A DNA stretch of 64,000 bases, taken from assembly GCF_001640805.2 (NCBI RefSeq), contig NC_066852.1, positions 12,860,194 through 12,924,193 on the forward strand, given 5' to 3'. Positions 1 to 13,746 of this stretch are shown here, one piece after another; positions within the stretch are counted from its first letter, which is position 1; every line of letters starts with the position of its first letter. The position numbers were made by a program, and so were the translations under genes. Below the pieces are notes generated by a model that did not search any database, was not told the origin of the DNA, and saw nothing but the letters and a program-made list of their open reading frames with translations. The DNA is from Lates calcarifer. Its lineage: Eukaryota > Chordata > Actinopteri > Centropomidae.

Positions 1-387
1 TAAACCAAACAATCAATTGAGAAAATAATAGACAGATTAACTGTTAATGAAATCATCATTAATTGCAGCACTAAATCTGATCAAAGAAGAGTGAGAGTGT
101 ATGATACTGTGTACCATAGTCACGTTTCAGTTTAATACTCAGACCTTTTATCTTCCTGAGTGCATTTCATCCTATCAGCTTTCTCCAAATTATACCATCT
201 CTTATTACAGTTACAGTCAAAACTTTTATCCAGTTCTTTTACCGTGGCCTCTCATGAATTATTTCACCTCTCTTTATCAGCCTCCTCTGCTGAGGCCACA
301 TCCAATCTTATTACTCCCTGTCAAATACAGCACAAACATCATAGTCTGTATGTCCAGAATCATATTGTCATTCAGTGCAACAAAACA

Positions 388-430
388 TTCCTCCTCCTCC
401 TCCTCCTCCTCCTCCTCTTCCTCCTCCTTC
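388..430. repeat. (TCC)n microsatellite
   Basis: About 14 tandem TCC units, with one CTT interruption near the end. It makes serine-rich or leucine-rich artificial open frames on the plus strand that should not be taken for genes. Confidence 0.9.
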
Positions 431-559
431 ATGCTATGACCTGGCTAAACATCAGGTGCTACAGCCTTTCTTTATGTCCATCAACTCTGCATAATTGCAT
501 ATTGTTAAACTCCAGTGCAAGTAACATGTTACATAAAACTGACATTTTGTAGTCACATT

Positions 560-1340
560 GAACCTCCTTAGGGAGGTTTGTAATGACTGCCTTTGGGAGC
601 GTAGGTGGAACCTGTCTTATTTAAATCTCTAGGGTCTGATTTTCTCTTTGCTATTGAAGTGTGTGGTGTCATCATGCTAAGAACTAAAGAGCTCTCTAAG
701 ACCTTCAGAGAAAATGCTGTTGACACCTGATGCCTCATGCCTGAGTCTGGCATGGGATTTAAAAAGATCTCTAAATTATATGAAATAAATAACTCCACTG
801 TAAAGAAAATCATTTGCAAGTGGCAGTAGATTTCAAGTGACTGCCAATTTGTCCAGGACTGGCCACCCCAGCAAATTTAACCCACAAGCAAACGGGATCT
901 CCAGGTGGCTCTTGCAACGGCTGGTGTCAAAGTGCACGTGTCTATAGTCAGAAAAAAACAGCACAAATTTGACCTGCACGGGAGGTGAGCCAGGAAAAAG
1001 CCACTGCTGTCCAAAAAGAACATTAGAGCAAGACTGCAGTTTGCCAATGAACATTTAGGCAAAAACCAGGCCTTTTGGAATAATGTGCTCTGGACAGACT
1101 GATCAAAGATAGAGTTGTTTAGCTGCAGTAACGGTAGACGTGTTTGGCGCAGGCCAAGGACACCTTTTCAGGAGAAGAACCTCATACCAACTGTGAAGCA
1201 TGGTGGTGGAATCCCACTGAAATGTTGTGGGGGGATTTGAAATGGGCAGCGGAAGAAAAACCTTCAAATGTCTTGCAACTGAAGGAATTTTGCACAGAGG
1301 AGTAAATCTCCTTTATCTGTAGGTACTGCATCAAAGAGGA
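560..1340 (+). mobile_element. decayed Tc1/mariner-like DNA transposon (transposase relic)
   Basis: Read on the plus strand with frameshifts and stops, this stretch keeps landmarks of a Tc1-type transposase in the right order. At about 755-825 is a helix-turn-helix segment (GFKKISKLYEINNSTVKKI). Around 840-1110 follow a second DNA-binding part, a basic stretch near 945-1030 and an ALWTD-like region (NNVLWTD at about 1079-1099). A PTVKHGGG block lies near 1188-1212. Right after it comes NPTEMLWGDLK, which belongs far downstream in an intact enzyme, so most of the DDE catalytic core is deleted. The tail ends in LQLKEFCTEE and then stops. Full-length Tc1 transposases are about 340 residues; this one cannot be active. 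I did not find clear terminal inverted repeats. Confidence 0.85.
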
Positions 1341-4300
1341 TCAAATGTTTGCTTCTTCTGTTTTGCTTCTTCAACAATTTCCGTGAGATATTTTTCACAT
1401 GACTTCAATTTGATTTTAATGCATTGACTTACCGCTTCTGCCTCCACTACTACAGCAAATAAAACTAGAATTTCAAAACAGATATTAGTTTAGGGGAGAA
1501 AGCACAGCTTACTGTTTTTTTCCCTCCTGGCACATTTGGTATTTTTAATAATGCGTCACAGACCGCCCTGGCTAGTAAACACAAGCATACTCTGTGCAGT
1601 TTACTATCATGATTCGATGATGACTATTAAAGTTTGCATTTTTGGTTACTCTTTGTTGCCATTTGAAGCCGCCAAAACTATGACGTTTACCATCTGAGGT
1701 CCAACAAAGGCTTGTCTCACCCACACAAATCCATCTGAAAAGTAAAATCCAAGGCTGGAGTTTGGATGTAGGAAATATCCAAGGGGTTGCAGAAGAAAAG
1801 AAAAGAGAGAAGAGGAGGCCTCTTTCTGCTGCTGAGCCAAGTGTGCACACACATGGAAGTAATTAGGTGTGGACTGCCAGGGAGTCTGGGCTGCAGCGTA
1901 ATTAGGGGACTAGATCACTTTAAACACAGCAGGGACATCCTCACATAGTGAAAGTCAGGCAGAAAAATTAAAGGACTTCAATAAAACAGCCCAATGATGG
2001 GGTAAAAAAAAGCAAGATGGATACTCCCACTACCTACCACCATGTGACAATGGTCTTCAACCACAAAGAATAGGTGCAGGCTGCAACATGCATAATCAAG
2101 CTCAGGAAGTCAGTCCTGCTCAACTTTGACTTTCTCTGACATAAGAGAGTTTCCATGCTTCTGATTTAGTCTCTTCTGGATTTAGAATGAGAGGAAACTG
2201 GGAAAGATGCGGGGGCTGAAAATTGGGATTGCAGACACAGAGAGACAGGAAAAGGTCCTCCTTCCAAATGTGATTACACAATCTAAACCCGCAGAGTCTG
2301 GAGAGACGATGTGGGGAAAGTCTGGGCCGAGGCCTCGTCTGGCTGGGAAGGTGTCTGAATGAGAGACCGGGTACTCTGACGTAGCTCAGTCAGGGTCAGT
2401 GCCACACTAATGAAACTCACAAACACAAAAGAGGAGGGAGGAATTATATTACATTTTGGGTTCTATTTCTTGGGTGGGGACAGGGGTGGGGGCTGTGTGA
2501 ATGAAACCTTTTGATGTTAGAATAAAACCAGTCTGATGCCATGCCTCTTTATACAGTCTTGACAGGGTTATTCTTACCTTGAAAAGGTTCCATGAAGATG
2601 TTTTGGAACAGAATTTGTACAGGTGCTGTCTAGTCCAAAATTATGTCAGCTTTACATTAATTATTCAAAGGCATCCCAGAAAGGAGTGATTTCTGTTTTA
2701 AAAAATCAGTGTAGTTAAAGCAGTCTCCACTAAGTATGCTGCTACTGCACTATATGCATCGATCCAGCTTTTCTCTCCTCATCTCAACTCAGGAGGTGCA
2801 TATCTAGTGTAAAGGTTGGAGGGGAAGAGAGGAGAGGACATCATGCTCTCTTTTTCTTACATGGTAAACAGAGTCTGCTGCTAATACTTTTAAAGTTACA
2901 TTAACAAGATGTTGTGTTTACTGTGGACAAGTTAAATAAAAAAAATGAAATGAAATCTTGAAATGAAAATGAAATTATGAAATCTTGATATCTGATCTAG
3001 ATAATTCAGTTTGGGGGGAATTTTACGTTGGACAGATGCCCTGTTTGTGTCTCTGTTTGCAGTTTGTTGGTAAGTTGAATGTGTCTTTGGCACCAAGAGT
3101 GCTTTCAAAATCCACCTCTGAACATCTGTTAGTGGTCAGCCTTTTGTATCCAATGTAACATTATTTATAAAGCCTCTAATTTCATCATAAATGCTGAATC
3201 AGATTGTCCATAGTTTTTTTTTAAAGAACATTTGTTTTGGAAACAAACCATATGAAAGGCTAAATAAAAGATACTTGATAACTTGAATCCCACTAAAGGT
3301 TATGTGCAGTGAATAAAAATACCTTGCTTTGCCTGATGTGATTGTTCAACAAATCAAAACTGCAGTGATGGATGAAGTTAAACTTATCCTTATACAGGGA
3401 CATATGAGTTCATCCCTATCATGTCTATATTACCCTGATTATTGGATTCTGTTTAGATGAGATGTTTCGTGTCTGTTTGTCTTCAGCGCTCCAGGAGATC
3501 TGAATCATTTGTATGTTATAATAACATACAGCGACTCCTCTCCTTCACATCTGCCCGCTACATTTACGCTCGAGCCATACTGGCAATGCATGGGCTAATG
3601 TTTTCTGCAGATTTTGTGTATTAATGGGTGTGTTCGTCTGTGTGTGTGTGAGTGTGTGTGAGGGAGAGAGTTATTAATTGGAGGGTGTACTGTCTCCTGG
3701 AGAGCCGCTGTGGTTAGGTGACTGCACCACATTACATACTGAAAAGAGCACAAAGCTTTAAAGTTGAGATCATAACAAGGATTTTACTTTCCAGTGGACT
3801 TTCCCTTTAAATCATCACCTCAGAGTTCATTAGCAGAATTTATGATCCAAAATCGCTCATTGACTCTCTTTGTCAGTCAGCTCAGCGTCTCGGAGACGGC
3901 CAGCCCTCTGCTTTGTACCACACCTTTGTCTTTATGGATCTAACACATTCCTGAGACAAGAGGTGGTGTGTTATTAAAAATCAAATGCACATGAGAGTTA
4001 TCTGGTAGACTGAATGAATGTGAGGCATGAACAGGGCGGACTGGCTGAATGGTGGGGGGAGGTATCATGAACCTTATTTTCCACATGGCCTTGTCAAAAG
4101 AAAATGGAGGAAGTTAAGAACTATCCAGGATCCCATTCAGCGATTACTCATCTTGCATCTATGGCTTTTAAATCTGCACAAAGTAGTGATTTAATAACTT
4201 AATTCACTAAAAATGTGTATGAAGACAGACTGTATTGCCATTAAGTATATAACCACAGTTCTCCCATATATGGCTTCAGTTAAAGTAAGAAAACATTGAC

Positions 4301-4978
4301 TTTATCCTTCACTGCCATGCTTTGAAACCTAATTTAATATTGAACGTCAGCTTGCAGGTACGTTCCAAGAGAGTCAGGAAGCATATAATTTTCCCATGCA
4401 GCGCTCACCCCAACCAGAAGAGCGAACTGCACTGAATAAAGAGACAGAAAGAAGGGGAAAAAGTCTTTGTCTTTGAGCTGCTCTAGTCAGAGTGCTTCAT
4501 GTGACATATGAGCAAGAGCTCCTTCTTCATAATGTCATGACTCTCCCCAAGAGGAGAAAGACAGATCTCTCCACAGCATGAGATGATAGAGGGATATAGT
4601 GTATCATATGCCTGGGAAAGTGTGGGAATGAATCCGAAAGAGGCAGAGAGGAGAGATGTAAAATCCAGAGAATAGAGAGTGTGACGTTTCAGTGGGATTA
4701 CTGTGATTCCCAGACACTTTTTTTCCTTTAAGGAAAAACATACTGTACATTCCTCAACTGCTAAATAAGCACGCCTGGTGTAACTAACAGGACACACTTA
4801 AAAAAGACACCATGTATGTCCATGAAAAGACAGACACCATTTTTCATATTTCAAACAAATTACAGGTAATAACTGGCAGTGGGAAAATTATACTAGTCTG
4901 TCCTTTTTTGCTTTTATTTGCAAAATTGAACAGAAAAATGTCTTTGCACAGGCATGTATATGTGTGGAGAAAGAAGAA

Positions 4979-4980
<2 letters not shown>

Positions 4981-5018
<38 letters not shown>
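4981..5018. repeat. (GAAA)n microsatellite
   Basis: About nine GAAA units. The purine-rich strand is the plus strand. It creates Lys/Glu-rich plus-strand frames and Phe/Leu/Ser-rich minus-strand frames that are not genes. Confidence 0.9.
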
Positions 5019-5929
5019 ACGAGGGGAAGAAAGGAAGGTTGGTTGCCCTTTGAGTGCCCTGTGACCACCCACCCACTCACTCCTGTCTGTCTGGGGATGA
5101 CGCATCGTCAGCCCCCTCCCTCCACAGCGTCCTTTTCAGCCGCAGCCGCACCCTCCCAGCACAAAAAACAACAAATTACAGCCCTACAAACCACAGTCGA
5201 AAAGCTCCCCAGCTCACTGAACCGAAAAACTACTGCAGACATCATCTCTCACCATACAGATGATACAATGGCCTGATCTGTCCCTTTCTTTGAGCACACT
5301 CATATTCTGGCACAGCTACGAATAGCAGTTTACCCAGTCGGCGAGACTCAGAATCAGTGGTGAATGCTCATTGAGTCACTTTCACTATGATTCAGTCCCG
5401 GTCTGAATTCGACCCACTCCGGGATTTAAAAATGGACGCAGTAACACTTCTGGGTCAACATGCGATCATTTCCATGGTCTTGTCGTCTGATACAGATACA
5501 CAAATACTCATGACTTGTTTCCAGTGGTGGAGCTTTCCAATTGTTATATTGTAGCTGTGATATATTGTGCAGATTCAGGCTTGTGACACACAGCAGCTTA
5601 TTACTGGACTCTACACTATATCCCACTGGAGTTTCAGTGGAAGAACTGATCACAAATTATGTCACATTTAATGTAGATCCTAGCATATCTTACTGTTACA
5701 CTTCCAAACATATTTACTGAAATATCTTTTCTCTATTGTATTTTTTCAGGTCCATCAGCTCATAATCAGTCAATCATCATAGCATACATTTTAGTGTCAT
5801 TGTAAGTTTGACAGACAGCCAGCAGAGACTCCAGGAAGTCACTGCACCTGGCCAAAAAAATAGTCCCTAGCATAGGCCACTGTAAAATCTCAACTTGTAC
5901 ACTTTGGTATTTTTAAGAGTTTAAACAAA

Positions 5930-6115
5930 TGAGATTTAATGTGTTAATTCTGAGCTTTAGATCTGCTGTTAGGCAGATTTTTCTTCCTTTTGACAGAGGG
6001 CAGGCTAGCTGTTTCTAGTCTTTATGCTAAGCTAAGCTAACGTCTCCTGCCTCCAGCTTCACGTTCATTGGAAAAATGAATGAAAGTGGTATCATCCTTC
6101 TCACCTAAGTAAGTC
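5930..6115 (+). repeat. fish interspersed repeat fragment ('gctaagctaagctaac' family)
   Basis: Contains the wording 'aggctagctgtttctagtc', 'tatgctaagctaagctaac' and a following 'agtggtatcatccttctcac', which I recognise from a repeat scattered through percomorph genomes. Identification is from memory of the family; a repeat-library search would settle the name and orientation. Confidence 0.6.
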
Positions 6116-6345
6116 CATCTATCCATCCATTAGCTGTACATTTATCCTTTGAGGGTCACGGTGGGGACATTTACCAAGAGGCTGCCACTCTATCCCAGGA
6201 CCAACATATAGAAAAACAACCATCAACACTCACCTTCACACCTACGTGCAATTTAGAGTCACCAATTAACCCACATGTTTTGGACTGTATAAGGCAGCCC
6301 ATGCAGGCACAGAGAGAACTCTGAGTTTTCTTGCTATGAGGTGAC
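6116..6345 (+). repeat. fish LINE/SINE 3'-end type repeat fragment
   Basis: Starts with CCATCTATCCATCCATTAGC and continues through 'gagggtcacggtggggac', 'cacacctacgtgcaattt', 'agagtcaccaattaaccca' and 'gttttggactgtataaggc'. This order is typical of a very common teleost non-LTR/SINE tail ('ccatccatc...ggtcacggggg...gcaatttagagtcaccaatt'). A further scrap of the same family (gctgggataggctccagcc) sits at about 26471-26489. Confidence 0.65.
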
Positions 6346-8619
6346 AGAACTAACCACTAAGTGAACAAGTGTATTAACTCTGGTTTGGTTTTCACCAACT
6401 CCAATATCTTCCCCTTTAATTAACGAGTGGTTTGACTAGTGGTTTCTTCACCAGCCACTTGTTAACTTCTGCCTTTGCCTTTTTTCCAGGGCATGTAACA
6501 TAAACTCAGCTTCTCCACATGAGAGCAGTGAGACTCAACCATATGGCCAACAGTCCAAGCTCAGAAACCAAAACAATGACCTACAAGCTAAAAGCTGCTC
6601 AGAGCTACAGAGTCAGGTGTTCATTCTCAGTGGGTTCGGCACTATGAGTGACCCTTCACATCACACAGTCATTTGATTATATCTTATTGTCAAAAGTTTC
6701 ATTTAATCTAGGCTTAAAAAGTATTTCAATGAGTTACCAAATATCATCTTTCATGACCTGAGAGAACTATGACTAAACACTGACCGAGACCCATAAACTG
6801 TATAAACTGTAAACATATGGCGCTAGAGCCACTGTTTAAAAAAGAGAGTAGAGGAATGGCTATCACCGTATGACGTGCTACCCTTTACCATCAGATCCAA
6901 ACCAGGAAACCGCATCCCCAAATACGCCTACCATCGACTGGCACTGTGAGACCACATACCACACGAAGTGAGAAAGAGCGACGTATGAAGTGGGTCAGAC
7001 TCCTGCAGCTGAGCCAGACGTTGGGAGTAAATGACATAATCACTGCCTTTTGAAAACACAAACCTGCGTACGCATTCCTCCTCCCCCCACCTCCTGCAGG
7101 ACTCTCTGTGCTCCGTCAAACCCCCTGAAACTGAGCGGCCTCAGCCTCAGCTATCCAAACAATAGTGCTGCCCTTTTCCAGAGTCCACCACTGTCACCAA
7201 AGGCATTCATTACCTCTCACAGTAGGCCTAAAACAACAGTTTGGTAACGTTACAGAAACTGGACGATGTCGAGGAGCAGCCTCCTCCTAAGAAACTGAAG
7301 CACCCATTGTCGGGAAGATCAGGATGGATCTTAGTAAAGAGCTTTGCAATTATCCAAATCTAAATCAAACTCTGCCTTGCACAATGTGATTTTTACATGT
7401 CATGGAAATATGCGACGCGGTTTTCATAGTTCTTGGGTGGGCACAGATCCAGCGTTACCCTGTCACTCCCCTTGGGCAGAGATGTTTGTGGAAAGAGAGC
7501 CAGAGAGTCAGACAGGATCTTGGCATAAATATGGATGATGTCATATAATGACTGTCTAAAAGCCTCGGCTATAGGAACTGGAGGGCAGGCAGGTAGAGGA
7601 GTGCTGACAGTGCTCTGCTGAGATTATGTCAGATACCTGCCCTGCGGGATACTCAGCACTCAGCAACTGGAGAGCGTAGCAGGTAATGTCTATAAGCTGC
7701 GCACTCTCAGGCCACGGCAGCAGGCAGCGCTGGCAGAGGCCGTGTTATTCTGTTTACCCTGGCTAATCACTACAGCTACAGGGTCCTGCGTGGTGTGGGT
7801 GCAGTCCCGAGCGCTCGCATTCCTCTGAGCAGCTTTAAATAACTGCTCCATTTCTCCCCCTCGCTAAGCAAATGGGAGGAGAGTGTTAAAGATGGCAAAG
7901 AAGGCTGTTTGTTTGAGCTGGATTCGGTACACTACTCTTGAGCACCAAACACACTTAGGCACACACGCGCATGCAAATATACACACTGTTCCCTTGCGAC
8001 ATTCAAAAAAACACCTCTAATTGCTGCTTTGTTTTCTAAACTTAATTTACTGTGATGCTTTTGAAACCTGTGCAGCCAAAATGCCTTTTTTTCACAGAAA
8101 GTAATGACATGGAGGAGTCTGATTGCATGGGAAACTCCAGCTAAGATCATGTGGACTTTTGCTCTGAACGAGTGCGGTGGGGCAACCTTGACAAATGTAA
8201 ACACAGAAAGAAATTACTGTGGGTTTAACCCTTTTAATAAGCACCCTTCATTTGGGAGTGGTTGCCCTAAATTAAAAATTTTCACACTGTCACTGTATAG
8301 CAGGGAGACAGTGTGTTTAATCTGGACACAGCTGTAAATTATACTTGGTTTATCTTCATGGCTGGGTGCTCTTTCTTTTTAAAAGTCTAATCTATTAATA
8401 CATACATGTTCATATTCTTATAAAATTTCATCTCAGTCAATAAAAGTTGTACATACATAGTGTCCCACTTGTGATAAAAGGTTCACGAAAATGGCAGACC
8501 CCAAATAACCCCACGTATTATTTCCCCAGTATGCATAAATAGACAGGGAGAGGTGACAGAATGTGCATCCAAAAATATTAAAACACATCCTTGAAGGTGA
8601 GTTGAAGATCAGCCTCTCA

Positions 8620-8676
8620 AACACACACACACACACACACACAAACACACACAAACACACACACGCACACACACAG
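8620..8676. repeat. imperfect (CA)n microsatellite
   Basis: Run of AC dinucleotides with AAAC and GCAC interruptions. On the minus strand it gives Cys/Val-rich artificial frames. Confidence 0.9.
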
Positions 8677-10939
8677 AGCACACTTCACCAAAGATAAGAA
8701 GCTTTCACGCTACATAAGCTGCGCACGAATGCACACAAGCCTCCCCCAAAAGCATGTGTGTTTGCGTTTGACAGGGTGTGAGCGCAGGAGCCGTGCCCAA
8801 ACTACGCCTCTGAGCTCAGTCCAACCTGTGGCAAAAATCTGGAGTGCTGCAGGTTTTTTGGTTGCCCCGTGTTAGACCGCCTTCTCCAATGTTTGGCATG
8901 AGAGAAAGAAGACTGTGTGGGTGAGAGCAGAGGGCTTTGAGAGGTAAAATAAACTCACCTCCTAAATAGAGAGAAAGCAGAAATGGCCCCGTCTACTGTA
9001 TTTGACTGACTTGTCATCATTTTCGAGGCTCTCATGGACCTCTGACCCATGCCAAGGGGAAAAAAAAACAAAACAAACCACAGGGCTACTACTGTCACTT
9101 TACTCTAAATACAGAACCACATGGGAAATCCTGAAATAGCCATATCCACTACTCATGATGCCCATTTTAGGTGTGACAAGCCCAGACTGGGATATGATAA
9201 GCCCACTTCCTGTCCAACATGAGGCCCTGTGTTTTTAGTTATTCCAGAAGAAGACGAGAATCTCGAGCAGCCGGAGCGTCTGGAGTCCCATTAAAGATGA
9301 GATGCTGTGGAGATGCAGAGGACAGATGAGGCTCAAAGGCCTGTCTGGGAGCTGAGCTGCTGCTGCTGCCAGTAAGGCTGATAGAAGGGATGCCTCTGTG
9401 CTAGCAACAGCAAGGAAAAATTAGACTTGGGTTGATTCTAATTGTAGAGAACATACTTCAGTCAGCGCAAGCAAGGCATGTGTACGGATACTATTTTTAA
9501 GCACTTTATTTTGAAAGAATATCTTTGACGGCTACTGAAAACATAACCCTTCCTTTCACAAGCAGACAAAGTGTGAGGCAGGTGCACACGCACAAACAAA
9601 AACACCCAATCTCTTCTTCTTCCTATCCTACAATTTACAGCAAGCTTTCAAGTGCTGAGTTAAAAAAAAAAAAAAGTTGGCTGTTGGCTATTTTGTCAGC
9701 CAAACACATGGAGATAATTACAAAGGCAGTCTTCATCTGCTGGTAAAAATGTTCAGGTTCAAGAGAGACGTGCAATCGGAGCAGCACGCAAAAGTTCATT
9801 GGAGATTTTTACAATTTTGCAATTTACAAAACTTTCTCATACACAATCCCCTCTTCCTCCGTCATCTCTCCTGATTCTCTCTCAGTCTCTAATAAATCCA
9901 GCTGTAATAAACAGAACAAGATGCACTCGCTCTTTTATCTCTGACACAAACCGTGACAATGCCTCTGCCTCCACCCCTGCAGAGCCTGATGGCGACTTAT
10001 ACCATGTGGAATTCAAGGAAAAAGGCGTATCGGGCTGTAAATGTCAACTTTTCTCTGCCTGCCAACGTGCCGGGGAAGCTTTCAAGTTTCCCTGCTTTCA
10101 TCGGTTTTCAGTGTACAAAGAAATATTAGATCTATTAATGACATGTGGATTCCCTGGAGACATATGACCAGATCATATCTGTCACATTTGACCTTTATTT
10201 GCAGAGAAGTTTGTATCACGCAGATTTAAATATGTCACGTAAGTGTTCAGCCGTTAATGATAAAGTTTCTTAATCTTATAAGTATGTGGTGTGGGAGTTG
10301 TAGTGTAGTGTTGCTTGGGCTCAGAGAACATGTGTAAAATAATGATTACACAGAGAGACTGCTATGATGTATTATGTACACTGTACATTAAATAGACCAG
10401 CGCTGAGTCCAACTGCTACTTACTTAACCATAACAGATATTCTATAATCATTGACTGTCTGTCTGACAATGAGGCTCTCTCTCAAATAGGTTATAAAGTA
10501 CAAAGCTGTGCGTTGCTCAGGTGATTTGTCCTCGTGTACGGCAGACTGAGACGATCTGCTCTGCTGAACATCTGGGTGGTCGTCTGTCTCAGGCTGGGAC
10601 AGCGTAATCACACACTCCTCAGATCAAACAGGCCATAAATTTACTGTAGATGATTGATATGTATGAATAAACTTTAAAATAATGAAACTTTAAAGTTTCT
10701 AAGTAAACAGATCTACTCCAGTATACAGCTAAAACAACTGATAGCAAGTGACAGGGCAAATGTCTAAAGCTTTAATCCATATGTTTATGCTATGAACAAA
10801 TCAAATGTCTATATGTAATGTGAAAGATGTTGCTCATAGTGATGTGCATTTTAATGTCTTTCAGTTGATTGTTTTGGTTTTTCAGCCCACAGATGCACTG
10901 GTTTGGGTCAGTTTCACCAATTCCAGGCTGCCATCTTTG

Positions 10940-11130
10940 GCAACAAATGTATCGTGAGGAGGAAAGCAGTCTCTGTACCAAACATCATGGCAATCCACCC
11001 AATAGCTGTGGAGATATTTCACTCAAAGGACCACAAAGAACCACAAAGGACAACCTCAGAAGAAAAGTCAGGAGATCAGAAAATTCATCAGGATTTATCC
11101 TCTGGGCACCATGAATGTCTGTAAGTCATG
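10940..11130 (+). repeat. fish interspersed repeat ('atcctctgggcaccatgaat' family), copy 1
   Basis: Carries 'ccaaacatcatggcaatcc', 'gtggagatatttcactcaaa' and 'atcctctgggcaccatgaat'. The same phrases, in related order, recur at about 38040-38340 in this window. I recognise the family from many fish introns, but cannot name a consensus without a search. The short open frames across it are not genes. Confidence 0.65.
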
Positions 11131-13722
11131 AACAATGCCGCTAAGAAACATTTGTTGGTTCTACTCTCTTCTATTAAATCTGGAATCTGCTGGTTTTTCT
11201 CTGTTTCATATCATAGTAAGTGGAATGCTTTGGGTTTTAGACAACTAGTCAGAGAAAGTAAACAACGTCAAAACAACTCCTTGGAAGCACAAGCCGCTGC
11301 CAACGCTGACATGTTCTCCACTATGTTCTCCAGCTGTTTAACCCTGGGATACCAGTCATTTAAATGAAACTCTGTATGTTTTCTTAGTATCTCGGTGGAG
11401 CAGACGTGTCTTACGCAAGTTAGAGTTAGTCATCCCCACGTTTCAGTCACTTTATCATATCGACCTGCCTGGTGAAGGTGAAAAAACATTTTCTAAAAAT
11501 TTTCTCTCTCTATTACTTTCAAAGTTATGCTCATAAAAATGATGTTTAACTCTTGGCAGAAATCCCAGATCCAGATCACCATTAAAATCTGACTGTTTCT
11601 TGGCCTGTCCACCAAACTCCAGCCAAATTCAGACACCTACTTTGCTGACTGTGAAAAACCCTGTATTTCTGCACTTGCACGCTCTGACACGAACTACATT
11701 TCTTTTGAGGAAAGGTTTGGGTTTGGTTGAGGTTCCCTCGGCCTCGCTGTGCTGACATCACGGCCGCTCAAATATGGAAAAAGTCTTCATATTGTTGCTG
11801 CTATAGCCGTGGCTGTTTTAACACGGGAGGGAGAAATTTCCACTTGTCTGCAGCACATTCCAGCCCTGACACTGAACATCACACATCTCCTTTTCCAGGC
11901 TGACCCACCATCCCCTGCTGCACAAAGTCGTACAACTCTGCAAGAATCTGTTTTCAGATAAATCCAGGAGACAGGTGACTGTAGAGTACTTTCAGTATCC
12001 AGAGCAAATGTGAAGCACCATGAGGTATTCCTGGAATTTAAGATGTCTCTCTTGAATTATTTGACACAGAAGCCCCAAAAACATGACGCAGCACAAGGAA
12101 AGTGTAGGAGAGGAGGGAGGCCCGGTGTCCGAGCCAACTTTCTGAGTCTACACGGTGTCAAGAGGAAGAGTACTGTCATTGTGCTACGAGTGTGATTCAC
12201 TTTACCTCGATTAAATCCAGCCTGCTTACGTCCACATGGGCATACCAAAGAAAACAGCTGGTGGGGCTACATCTGTACAACCAACTACAACTCTGTACTC
12301 CGTACTCTCTGTATGGCAAAACTGTGTATGACAACTGCAAGAAGCACCGCGACCATACAACTTAAGACTCAATAGCTTGCTATGATTTATTCTTACTGAC
12401 TTCCTCGTTGGCTTTCTATGGCCACAGATGAATACAAGTCACTGCCTGAGAGCCATTTTTCATCCAGTATTGCTGTATCTAAGCTTCTCCTTTACAATCC
12501 AAACAATGTGTAATCATCCAGAGTGAATGTAGTGGGAAAAGATGGACATTTTAGAGTTAGAAAGATGTGAGTTTTGTGAGAAGTTTCAAGTTGAATGTGC
12601 TCTGTTTCTTGTGGGACAAAGGAGAATGGAAAATAGTTCTGGCACCAATGTGATGTCCATGGAAATATGAAGCTGTTGCATCACATACTGCTGCCTCCAA
12701 AGTGCTGTTATCATCTATAATTTATTGTTTCAGACTAATACTACTTAATGTATTAATTTGAGAATATGGGGTGTATATCAACCTAAGTTCAGATATGTTG
12801 GTGCTGAGACAAAGACAGAAATGACTTGCACAGTTATTTGTGGGACAACACCACTGTCCACCACAGAGACGCCAGCAAGGAGCTGAAGTTCCTTCATCAG
12901 TTTTAAACTCACTCTATCCAAGTTCAACATCCCTCGTCTTGCTGAGCGCCTCATTCTCTACACTGACCGGGTAAGGAGGAAAGCGGACCGGCGAGAGCCA
13001 GTCCTGGAACGGGGCTGAGACTGACGTAGACTGCGAGACTCCATGTCTCACCACAGCTGATCTGATACAGTGCAGAAAAGCTCCACTCATGCCAACCAGA
13101 CACTGGAGTCGACGGGGGGAAAAAGTATAAGATCTTAAGAGTGCATTTATATGCTATGTAATGAGCCATGCCTCACTAATTAAAGTGTAATATAGCAACA
13201 TTTTCCAGCAGTGCAGCAGAGGGTAAACCCACCTCACCTCATCTTAACCACCTATTTATTTTGCAAAGCAGAGTTTATACCCACTAAACATAAATCTTAA
13301 TGGTGGATATCAGTAGCTGGTGTTACACTGACGTACGACATACAGAGGATAGGACTTTTTAAGGAAATAAAGGCATTAATGAATGAGATATACTTGATAT
13401 TTGTTTATAATAGTTATTGTTTGGGTTGTGATAATCACTCACAGGAAGTCATAGTTTCTATGTTGACAGTTTAAACAAAGGCGGTCTAGGTACAAAGGAC
13501 ATTTACTCACGCTGTCCTCATTCTGTGACACAGTATTTATACTCCTCTTGATTATTTCTATTGTTAGACATTTGATTTTACTCCACTACACTACACAGAG
13601 GTCAAACCTGTACTTTTTACTCACCTCCGCATAACTGATCTGACAGCTGTGGTAACTTTGCAGGTAAAGCTTTTACATAAGAAACATACAGTATAACCTT
13701 CAAGCCTTCAAATTAACACTGA

Positions 13723-13746
13723 AACACACACACACACACACACACT
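13723..13746. repeat. (CA)n microsatellite
   Basis: Twelve tandem AC units. Confidence 0.9.

Noticed and set aside
101..552. Overlapping plus-strand open frames with Ser or Leu runs
   Set aside because: They are created by the TCC repeat at 388-430 and lack domains, splice or promoter context.
4812..5276. 154-codon plus-strand open frame
   Set aside because: It runs through the GAAA repeat; the rest is unrecognisable and no splice or promoter signal supports it.
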